From Rhododendron vialii (taxonomy: Eukaryota > Streptophyta > Magnoliopsida > Ericales > Ericaceae), in NCBI RefSeq assembly GCF_030253575.1, contig NC_080569.1:25742501-25806500 (forward strand): 64,000 bases of DNA, given 5' to 3'. Shown piece after piece: positions 1 through 9,106 of this stretch. A model generated the notes under the pieces. That model was not told the origin of the DNA, did not search any database, and worked only from the letters and a program-made list of their open reading frames with translations. Position 1 is the stretch's first letter; each line of letters starts with the position of its first letter. A program made the position numbers and the translations under genes.

Positions 1-876
1 GATACACTAGCTGGGATACCTGTGTGAGCAAAGTACGAGGATGTAGTGGAAGTAGAAGCTGTGGAAGATGGCCTAGCCATCATGTGCCTGAGAGTTTGTA
101 ACTCCCCTTGAGAAAAAGTACCTCCACTTTGGGAAGTATTAGACACGGGAGCTTGCAAACGAGCACCAATAGGGTCAAGCAACATGTCAACAGTAGACTC
201 CGAAACATGTGCGTGAGATGGGCGACCATGTAACTTCCAACAAAATTTCTTTGTATTCCTGGTTTTGTTGCAATAATCACACTTTGCAGTTCTTTATCAA
301 TAGAGCTACTTTTATCACCAAGCTAACCCTGGGTAGACTTACCATCCCGTGGAGTGGGAATGACAATCAAGTCAGAGCAATCCGGAATTGGAGGATGGAC
401 CATCACACTCCGTCTACTCTCCTCCTATTGAACGCATGCATAGGCCTCTCTTAGATTGGGAAAAGGAATATGAACCAACACTTGCACACGAGTTAGGTCA
501 TATTCCATATCAAGGCAAGCAAGAATGTCATAGATGCGCTCCTTGTCAACCATCTGTTGGAAAGTAGTTGCATCAGCAGTACAAACAGCTTGAAACCCTT
601 GATAATAATCAAGTTCTTGTCACACTCTATTCAATTCAGCATAATACTCAGCAAGAGATCGATTGTGTTGATCCAACTTGCAGAGTTTCTTTCTCATCTC
701 AAAAGCCTAAGCATCATTACCTTTTTGGGCATAGGTTTGGGTTACAGCAAGCCAAATCGTATAAGGTGTGTCCAGAAGCAAACAAGTATGGCAAATGGTA
801 GGAATCATAGAGTTAAATAGCCAAGTCATGGCTAAAGCATTCTGCCAAGTCCATGTCTCAAGTTCTGGTCCAGGAG

Positions 877-1491
877 TGTGGGTATACGATACACCTCACA
901 TTCGAACACACACCCTCCATAAGCTCTTTTGGCGACCCATCCTGGGAGGAACGAGGTTCCCTCCATGGTCTGATTATCCCCGCACACACTCGCCTCGTGA
1001 CATGAGTATAAGGGGACATTAATGTGGGTATACGATATATCCCGCAACCGGATGCACCTTCTCCAAGAACCCCGCCGGTGACCACCTCCAGGAGGAGCAA
1101 GGCCTCTTCCACAATAGTCACCTCCAGGAGGAGCAAGCCTCCTCCACAATATCCACCTCCAAGAGGAGCAGGGCCTCCTCCACAATACTAACTCCCAGGA
1201 AGAGCAAGCCTTCCTCCACAATCCTCACCTCCGGGAGAAGCAAGGCTTCCTCCATGATACTCACCTCCGGCGGAGCAAGGCTTTCTCCACGAACCTTGCC
1301 TCCGCCGAAGTGAAGCTTCCTCCACAAACTCCACCACCAGAGGAAGAACTCTCCACCCATGGAGGAGTGAGGTCACCTCTGGGCACTTCACCTCCTACTT
1401 AACACTTCGAAGACTCCAGAATACTTAAAGGCGACTCTATACACCATCCTAGGCCGGGAGCAGGGCCTAGGTACCTCGCTCGGGACCTAAG

Positions 1492-1524
<33 letters not shown>

Positions 1525-2027
1525 CTTGTCAAGGAAGACGAGCTTGCCTCCGGCGAGCTTTAACTTGACCAGTCCTAAAGAGAGAGGGGACATTGACTGC
1601 CATCTGACATCTCGGAAGAAGTATCATACCTACCGCCTGGCGCCTCGGAGCCCGTATCATACCTCACCTGACTCGGCAGATGATACGAGTCTCCATGTAT
1701 CACCGAAATAGCCTCTGTCGGTTCCTTGAATGGCCTTGGGACTAAAAGAGGAAAGCATGTCAACCTCTACTCTGCCCACCAATGGGGAGGAGCCTCACAC
1801 CTGGCTCTCTTTCAACTCCAAGGCTCATATATAAGTAGCATTCAACAAGCATTCAATAGATCTATCTACTCTCTGGTTAAGACCTCACTCTCTACTGCCA
1901 TCCCTTTCTCTCTCTAAGTCCGCCCCGAGCTCTCTCCTCCACCTCCGGTGGTCTCGAGCACCATTGTAGCAACCGCCATATACCCGGCGGGCGACCTCAG
2001 GTACTCTTCCCGCTCTTACCTCTCACA
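877..2027 (+). mobile_element. Solo LTR inserted in the copia gag
   Basis: The 1151-bp insert begins TGTGGGTATAC and ends CTCTCACA, and is flanked by the 5-bp direct repeat AGGAG (872-876 and 2028-2032). Removing the insert and one repeat joins the interrupted copia gag frame exactly. There is no internal domain, so it is a solo LTR. A TATA-like CATATATAAG lies near 1827 on the plus strand, giving the orientation. The last 200 bp resemble the LTR piece at 58841-59059, so they are one family. Confidence 0.85.
1080..1345 (+). repeat. About 36-bp tandem repeats inside the solo LTR
   Basis: Around seven diverged units of about 36 bp, each of the form CACCTCC..GGAGCAAGGC then CTCCACAAT, lie head to tail. 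Some of their short open frames look like Gly/Leu/Glu-rich proteins, but these are products of the repeat. Confidence 0.8.
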
Positions 2028-2712
2028 AGGAGTTGTTGGTTTTTGAACAGGGCTTGTGATGAAGTTCAACAAGCCACGGGCAGTAATAGCCAAAGTAAAG
2101 GTGCGAGACCAAAGTAAATAGTTGGAACCATCCAACTTAATGTAGCAAATATCCAGAGGAGAGTTATCCAGAGACCAAACACAACTCAACTCATTCTTCG
2201 AACAAGCGGAAGCATTTTTGGGATCCTCCGACATATTAACAGTAACAGATTACGAAGGGTTTGTCAGAGAGAGCAAGACAGGTAATTGAAGCCTCCAAAA
2301 AAAGGATTAAAAGAACACCCAAACTTCAAACAAACCTTAGAGATCAGACCCAGTCGATTTTGTGGTCACCAAGTCAATTTTGGACGCGATCGGTGATGAC
2401 CCAGTTGATTTTCAACAGAAATGAGAGTACCCAGACCCTTAACGATCCCAAATCAAGCCTAAACAGACCACCGACAACACAAACAACCTGAAACGTACCT
2501 GTACGTGGTTACCCAGTGGGTTTCGGCGGCAGATACAAGTTTCAAAGGCAAACGAGAGTCGTACGACGTCTGAAATGGTCGGGAATGATTGGAGAGACAT
2601 CATACAGCGTTGGAAATGAGCAAGGACGACTAGAGTGACGTCTTACAGTGTCGGAAAGTGATCAACTAAGGTAGTTGATCATGGGTTTTTGTCACCAGAG
2701 GTAAACGATTGT

Positions 2713-2732
2713 GGCTCTGAATTTTGATACCA
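2713..2732 (-). promoter_or_regulatory. Primer-binding site of the copia element
   Basis: Read on the minus strand, the sequence directly after the LTR end is TGGTATC-AAAATTC-AGAGCC. This is a slightly expanded form of the initiator-methionine tRNA complement TGGTATCAGAGC that is usual in copia elements. It fixes the LTR boundary at 2733. Confidence 0.75.
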
Positions 2733-2870
2733 TGTGGATTTTGGGGAAAAAGGAGAACCCAAAATTGGATTTCTCTCTCTCACACTTCGTATTTATATGG
2801 ACAAGAGTAAAAGTAAAAATATACCCCTAAGTAACAAATACATAACAAAGTGAACCCTAACTTAATAGTA
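2733..2870 (-). mobile_element. End of the copia 5' LTR
   Basis: The LTR ends in CA on the minus strand immediately before the primer-binding site. It contains a TATA-like CATATAAATACG (plus-strand position about 2793) and a CT-rich stretch. The outer boundary is not visible. From about 2870 to 3225 the sequence is repetitive, with a second TATA-like CTATAAATAC near 3113 on the plus strand, possibly another LTR fragment. Confidence 0.5.
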
Positions 2871-3225
2871 GTATCCATACAGGTATGAACCAAGTTATGC
2901 CGACCAACGAGATGGGCAGTTGGGTCATTCTAGAATGCTTTGGAATAAGCTCCTCGCGTGATAGGGGGATCCCATGAATAAGAGAATGATATATTCCACC
3001 ATAATGGGCAGAGATTGAGTTAATATATGGAATGCACTTCCACATAGAGGAGGATTCCTAACAAGGTAGGGTTTCCTAACGAATTAGGGTGCTTGGGAGC
3101 AAGCACGACGAAATCTATAAATACAAGGTACAACCTATTGAAATGTACATTGTTATCAGCAATTGCATTACTCACCTGAGTTAGGGTTTCCAGTATATGT
3201 GATACTAAATTAGGCATCGGAGGGC

Positions 3226-4740
3226 CTAGTGATTTAAAAGTGTGAGGTGAAGGTGAGGCGACAAAGCCCGTAAAACATGAGGTGAGTGCCTCATTGAAGC
3301 GAGGCGAGCGTTTAAAACAAAAAAAGATATACTACATAAATGACCAATATTTACTCCTTATCATCATCATATTGCATAATAACCAACAATCCAACTTATA
3401 AATACAAGTAAAAAACACAAAATACGCTCATTCATAAAATGAGAACAATCCGCATATTCCAAACAAGGAATTAAAGTTGAACGGAAGTACGGAATCACCA
3501 AACACTAACTAAACAAAACATATCATCCATGATTAGCCTTAGAGACATAGCAAAACGATTAATGGCAAACAAATCTAGCGGCATGCATAGGCATTAATCA
3601 TCATCCTCAACACCAAGAAATTCATCATCATCATCATCTGATTTATATCCTTCCACGTCTTCTTCTTCATCCGTATCTCCTATTTCATATTCATCCCAGT
3701 CTTTATTCTCATCATCTACAAGATTGTATAAAGATGTCTTTCCTCTTGAAACCCTTGGAGTTGGTCTTGCCTTTGTCGCGGTAGGTGTTGGGATAGAAGA
3801 AGTTGCTTTATGAGTTGACCTAGTAACTTTGCTTGGTTCTTCAACTCCACTAGCCCTCGCAACCTCATCCCAATTCAAATCTTCACCCTCAAATACAACC
3901 TCCTCGTCCAATTTCCCAATCAACCATTCATTGCTCTCATCAATGTTCTTCAAGGAAATCGGGTCAAGTTTGCCATAGTTTGCATATCGACGCCTCAATA
4001 CTCTATTGTACTTAACAAACACCACGTCATTGAGGCACTTTTGATCTAGCTTATTTCTTTTTTTGGTGTGAAGCTGCAAAATAAATGTTAAAGGGATTTA
4101 AGTTTATATCACACACATTAAAAACAACTGGAAACCTCTTAATGTAATACTCACATGCTCGAACACACTCCAGTTTCTCTCACATCCGAATGAACTACAA
4201 GGCTAAGGATTTTGATGGCAAATTTTTGCAAATCTAGAGTATTACGACCAAATGCGGACCACCACTCAACTACCACATTATAACGATATAACTAATAACT
4301 AATTAGCACAAGATAAACATTACGGAACAAAGGCGTATATATGTACTAGACTACAAGGAGTACGAAAATTTGTGATCACCTGTTGTCCTTGTAGTTCTTT
4401 GCCTAATTGCCATGGAATTTCCAAAGAGTCCTTCCGCCAGCTCATGTCTTGTTATTTGATAGAGAATCTCATCTTGGGTCTCCTCACATGGGACAAACTT
4501 TTCTATACACTCCATCACACCTTTAAATACCTCTTTATCAGCTTTCACCGCCGCAATATCTTTGTAAAAAATTCAGGGTTCAAATAAGAAGCCAACAGCA
4601 TGCAAAGGTTGATGCAATTGCACATACCACCACCAATCAATGATTTCAAACACATCCTATACTACAACGCCACCATAGTTGCTCCAGCAAAGACATCATA
4701 TGGGGGTTGTATAACACTGTTGACACAGATGCCGTTGTGA
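3226..4740 (-). pseudogene. Decayed hAT transposase (C-terminal half)
   Basis: Minus-strand exons read toward a stop at 3594-3596. The last exon (to about 4073) starts with HTKKRNKLDQKCLNDVVF and ends in a run of Asp/Glu. The exon before it (about 4270-4155) holds the hAT dimerisation core EWWSAFGRNTLDLQKFAIK and CERNWSVFEH, and is joined by a GT-AG intron. A further exon (about 4600-4375) reads NPEFF, then KADKEVFKGVMECIEKFV. At least two frameshifts (near 4565 and near 4212) and an in-frame stop near 4650 break it. The sequence at 3226 (TAGTGATTTAAAAG followed by GAGGCG-rich text) looks like the hAT end. The other end was not found. Confidence 0.75.
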
Positions 4741-5004
4741 AGCGATATCATCTGAAAGAACCCGATCTATAGACGTAATATTCGCCCAAAGACGAAAATA
4801 AAAACTCTTAAAAAAAGGATAGACAAAACTCTCATAGATAAGACAAGTCAATGATCCGAAGAGACAAGAGAAAAACAAACCAAAAAAAGAGAGATTGGGA
4901 GAGAGAACTAGTACCATGGCCTTCCCCTCCCATTGCCGTATTAGGGTTGTGAAGCCCAAGGGGGAGGGGAAGCGAGAACAAAGGTAAATGCGGCGGCTAG
5001 GGTT

Positions 5005-5005
<1 letters not shown>

Positions 5006-5050
<45 letters not shown>
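5006..5050. repeat. (GA)n microsatellite
   Basis: Perfect GA dinucleotide run of about 45 bp. Confidence 0.95.
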
Positions 5051-5053
<3 letters not shown>

Positions 5054-5658
5054 TTCTGTTTAAAATCCCTAGGTTTTTTTTTTTGATCCGCAAATCCCTA
5101 GTTCATACCTCCTATTTGCCTTGTTTCTTATTATGATTGATTTGTGGTACTTAATAGGAGCTAATGAATATATATTCTGCAAGACATTCTCAGGTAACTT
5201 GATGATTCTTTTTGTGAGTGCAGCTGCATCAGTCAGTGACACCTGAAGACTTGGAATCTGCTTCTAATTCACAACAGGCAAAGTAATAGGCTGAGGTTTG
5301 TGGGAAGCTTCTTGTTATCTTATTTCAAAACTGCAATGCCTGGCTCTTGCTTTGGCACAAAACCTTCTCCCTTTGTGCCCACACGATCATTTGCAATCCG
5401 AAGACTTTCTCTGCTGCGTTTCAATGCCTTGGCTAAATATTGAGGTTAGATAGTTTGAATTTCGCATCATAACTTTTGCTTCATACACCACCCATCTCCT
5501 GAGGTCTTATTTTTCTGATTGTGTACTCGTAAAAGATTTATTAGATGTATTGTTCTAATGGGTCCATTGTTTTATAATTGCATGGCCCTACTGAGTGAAA
5601 AAAGTGCGTAAAAATTGTTAGCTTGTGTAACATTTGTTCTTGGGACGTTATTTTTATG

Positions 5659-5659
<1 letters not shown>

Positions 5660-5709
<50 letters not shown>
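5660..5709. repeat. (CT)n microsatellite
   Basis: Perfect CT dinucleotide run of about 50 bp. Confidence 0.95.
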
Positions 5710-5712
<3 letters not shown>

Positions 5713-6493
5713 AAACTAACCTCTTGAACAGTTAAGTGGAATCATCTCTCGATAAATTTGTGGAGGATTATGAAGACATGAAAATGGTACAGTAAGAAGA
5801 AAGAAATAAACTTATGTTTGCTTTAGTTTTTCTTTTGCTTCACGAATTATCCAAAAACGACGTAACCTTTTTCTAGTTTCTGTATATGACCTAGCAAATT
5901 AGATCCCTGCTTTTCTGGTTGCAGATTTTGCTAATGCAAGTTTATTAAAAACAAAATGTGATACTAGAAAGCATTACGTTGACAGGATGCACTCAAAGTA
6001 CGTTGCCATCTTTCCAGTAATGGTCCCATGAGCATCTGATCTTCACTCCTTCCATATAGAAAGCAAGATGCTCGTCAGAATTCATCGCTTAGCAGAATCA
6101 ATAGGAGTTTTGTGTGTGTGTGTGTGTGTGTGTGGGTGTGTTGAATTGGCATCACTTTCAGCACAAGATTGTCACCAATCTCATTTTCAAGGCCAAGTTC
6201 TGGCATTTTTTATTCTATTATCTACCAAAATAGGCAAATATCGATATTGGGAGAGCAATGGAGAAGAGAAATTTTGGTTAGTACATGAGTCCTCCCCTTC
6301 ATTTTGATGAAAAGAGGTTAATTATTACTATCAAATCTCGGACTAATGCTGAGAGCAGATGGCACTTGTCGTTTTTTATTACAACCTCTAAAGTCTATGA
6401 ACATGCCACGGATAAACTTGGTTACGCAAAAAATTACCAGGAGTCTATGCAACTGATGGATAATTTTGTCCAACTCAAATCAGTTTTTCACCT

Positions 6494-7368
6494 CTCTCTA
6501 AACTTTTCATCAGTTAGGGCTACGTGGAAACTTCTTCCGCCTGGGGGGGGGGGGGGGGGGGGGAGGGGGGGGGCGCCTCCTCCCTTGGGCCTCCTCGTCC
6601 CTCTCCTTCCACCCTTTCCTCGTACACCCCTGTCCATGCGTCTCCTCCCGTCTCCGCCCTCCACCACCGTTCGATTGCTGGGATCCAAATCTGGGGGATT
6701 TCGGTTTTGTGTTTAACGGCTAGGCGTGGCGGTGGGTGATGGTGGCGGGACGCCCGTTGGGTCTCCGGTTTCGTGCCTAACGGCTATGGTTTGGTCCTTG
6801 TGTGTACTGACGATCTAGGATCCAGTAGATCTACGTTTTTGGCGAGGTTTTGTTGGGTTTGTGTGGCGTGTGGTTAGTGGTGGGCGGCGGTTCTATTTTT
6901 TTTTGTAGGTGGTGGTTGGGGGTTTGGCCAGAGTTTGGTGGTAGCGGCTTCTAGGGGTGGCTCTCGGTGGCTCTACCCTTGTGGTTCTAGTCGTCTTCCT
7001 ACCTCGGACTAAGCTTGGCCCGTTCGGGGATGGGCTAGGCCCATGTTCAACTGATTTTTGAGACATCTGACTTCTGGATACGTGCTCCACGTTTGCCGAT
7101 CCATGTATTTTTCGGTGTGAAGCAAGTAGTGGCTCCTGCAAAGGCATGGCTCCTCCTTATGTAATGGCTCCATATTAGAGTTTTCAACTATGCTTTGGAG
7201 TTTGACGAAGTCGTCTCAGATTTGGACCGGCAGTTGCTTTCTGTTCCACTGTTTTAGTTGGTTATCAGTTGTCGTTGTATGGCTTGCTCTGTAATTGGAT
7301 TATCTATAAATGCCATATGACGGATATTAATGAACTGGTTTGGTCTTCCGATTGAAAAAATAATAAAT
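6494..7368 (+). mobile_element. Non-coding LINE-like retroposon with a poly-G tract
   Basis: The 875-bp insert is flanked by the 12-bp direct repeat AGTTTTTCACCT (6482-6493 and 7369-7380). It ends in an A-rich tail, as expected for target-primed insertion. Its 3' 300 bp have the G/T-rich style of plant L1 3' ends. It carries a long G run at 6543-6573 near its 5' end. No reverse-transcriptase domain is present, so it is either a deleted LINE or a non-autonomous derivative. Confidence 0.7.
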
Positions 7369-7650
7369 AGTTTTTCACCTAATATTACATTTTGACCTTG
7401 ATGTTATGAATTGGAATTGGGCACTATAAAGCAACCCCATAAAGCTTTGATAAATGAAGCACAGAATTAGATGCCAAAACTTGAACTCATAATCGTTGAT
7501 AAGATGCTTTATTCTTGTGTTCTTTAAAAACTTGAGAACAAATGTTCTTGAGCTGAATTCAACCCTTTAGCACCTGTATGCTGTGTGCGAAAAAGGTGAA
7601 GGAGAAGATTGGGAAAAAAATATAATTGCACAATCTCGTTTTATTCATTA

Positions 7651-7884
7651 CTCCCTTTGTACCAAAATCTTTGAACTTTTGTGATGTTTGTGATATTTGT
7701 ATCATTCTTTAAGCTTTTATATCTTTCAATATGAATATTCAAAAATATGCAATATGGATCTCATTTAATAGTTTTCAATTAAATCTATAACATAAAGTTT
7801 TCAAAATTATGAAAAATATCATAAATTGAAAGATATGAATGACGTAAATATCGAAAAAGACCAAAGATTTTGGGACGGAAGGAG
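7651..7884. mobile_element. Stowaway-like MITE
   Basis: 234 bp with inverted ends CTCCCTTTGTACCAAAATCTTTG and the near-complement ending GACGGAAGGAG, flanked by TA on both sides. This is the Tc1/mariner-type signature common in plants. Confidence 0.8.
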
Positions 7885-8043
7885 TATTTGTTGTTAATGA
7901 AGTCTTAAAATTGTCCTTTCACGTATAAAAAGATGCAACAGGAATTAATGGATGAATTGAACCTTTAATAATCCCTCTACAACTAATAAAAAAAAAAGGA
8001 AAAAAGAATGAAAGAAGCATCTCTGCACAACTAGAAGTCATGA

Positions 8044-8687
8044 TACCGAGTGGCGTGAGAAGAACGCTAGAGAGACAGAGAGAGGAGAGTTTCCCCCCCC
8101 CCGCCCCCCCCCCCCCCCCCCCCCCCCCTTTTTCCTCTTCCCCCTTCTTTTTTTTTTTTTTTTCCCTTTACTGCACTCTTCCTTCCTCCTCCCCTCTAAG
8201 TCACCCATCATCCAGACTCTCTTCTCTCTTCCCACTATGGTTGAGTGGCGATCGATACTCATCCCCAGGAGAGATGATCTCCCACTACCCATTGTTTTTG
8301 GACATTGGTGACCCATATTTGGTTTTCAGATTTGAGTTTTTTTAGCCCTCAGATCCGATTAGCCTTGGCGACGGATCCATGGGTTTTATGCAACAGTGAT
8401 GGTGGCACCTAGCAGCTTTGACTGCAGTAGGACAAAGGGACGTTGAGCTTTAGCTGCCAGTGGGAATCTTCCATCTTCCTGCTGCCACATCCACATGTGG
8501 ACCAGTGGTCTCCATCAACGCGGTTGTCAATTTTGACGGGATCTTTATTTTGTTGTTCTTCTTTGTTTTTTCTTATTTTGTTCGGATCTTTTGGGGTCCT
8601 TTGTTTATTTTCTGTCGTTGTAGTTGTACTCTTTTTGTTTTAATATAAATGGGACAAACTCATGTTCGTAAAAAAAAATAAAAAATT
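8044..8687 (+). mobile_element. Non-coding LINE-like retroposon with a poly-C tract
   Basis: The 644-bp insert is flanked by the 14-bp direct repeat ACTAGAAGTCATGA (8030-8043 and 8688-8701) and ends in an A-rich tail. A C run (8093-8128, one G inside) and a T run follow the 5' end. The 3' part is T/G-rich like a LINE 3' UTR. It resembles the 6494-7368 element in plan (homopolymer tract near the 5' end, non-coding body, A tail), but I cannot show direct homology by eye. Confidence 0.75.
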
Positions 8688-8966
8688 ACTAGAAGTCATG
8701 AAAATCAACTTACATTTTCTTTCCCCATCAGTTTTTCACAATTTGATGGAATACCCAGAATTTGAGAGAGAGGAACTTCGGAAAGGGAGGAAGAGAGACT
8801 TGGGGGTTGAATATGGAAGAAAAATTATTCTATGCCTTTGCAAAGGTACTGTCCTGTGGTACTCCAAATTCATTTTTCACCACACGTCTTTTAGTGCATA
8901 GAATGAAACCAGTGCTAGCGTGCATCAAACACAGTACCGAAAAAGTATTAAACTATCTTTTTTTAT

Positions 8967-9060
8967 TACTAGCGTTAAGCCCGTTCAATACACGGAGCCA
9001 AAAAAAAAAAAATCAATGTGATTTTTTATCCCGTGCGTTAAAAGGGCACAAACGCTAGTA
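8967..9060. repeat. Short inverted-repeat element just upstream of the lectin gene
   Basis: About 94 bp bounded by TACTAGCGTT and AACGCTAGTA, with further internal complementarity (GCCCGTT against AAAGGGC). It ends 46 bp before the lectin start codon, so it lies in the presumed promoter or 5' UTR. Confidence 0.55.
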
Positions 9061-9106
9061 CTCTATAAGTACAAGATCTCCACGCATAGTTTGAGGAAGA
9101 GATGAG

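Larger units (their letters stand above)
1..2732 (-). mobile_element. Ty1/copia retrotransposon remnant, gag and leader region
   Basis: On the minus strand the frame from 2234 to 2016 has the opening of a copia gag (DUF4219/UBN2 type), including the core DGSNYLLWSRTF. It stops at an inserted LTR and resumes in the same frame from about 871 down to about 450, with gag-like text such as AEYYAELNRVW. The leader between the gag start and the primer-binding site lies at 2235-2712. The element runs off the left edge of the window, so nothing can be said about its pol or its other LTR. It is decayed but still readable. Confidence 0.8.
4741..6481. other. Intergenic stretch with microsatellites
   Basis: No supported gene is seen. 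It holds the (GA)n at 5006-5050, the (CT)n at 5660-5709 and the (TG)n at 6111-6134. A short open stretch at 5222-5288, preceded by a TGCAG acceptor-like site and ending in a stop, could be a terminal exon remnant of an unknown gene. It has no recognisable family. Confidence 0.4.

Noticed and set aside
1080-1345. Regularly spaced repeats resembling a CRISPR array
   Set aside because: Units are directly adjacent with no unique spacers, in a plant LTR.
832-1391. Leu/Glu/Gly-rich minus-strand open frames
   Set aside because: Translation of 36-bp tandem repeats inside a solo LTR.
6285-6739. Glycine-rich open frames
   Set aside because: Created by the poly-G tract in a non-coding retroposon.
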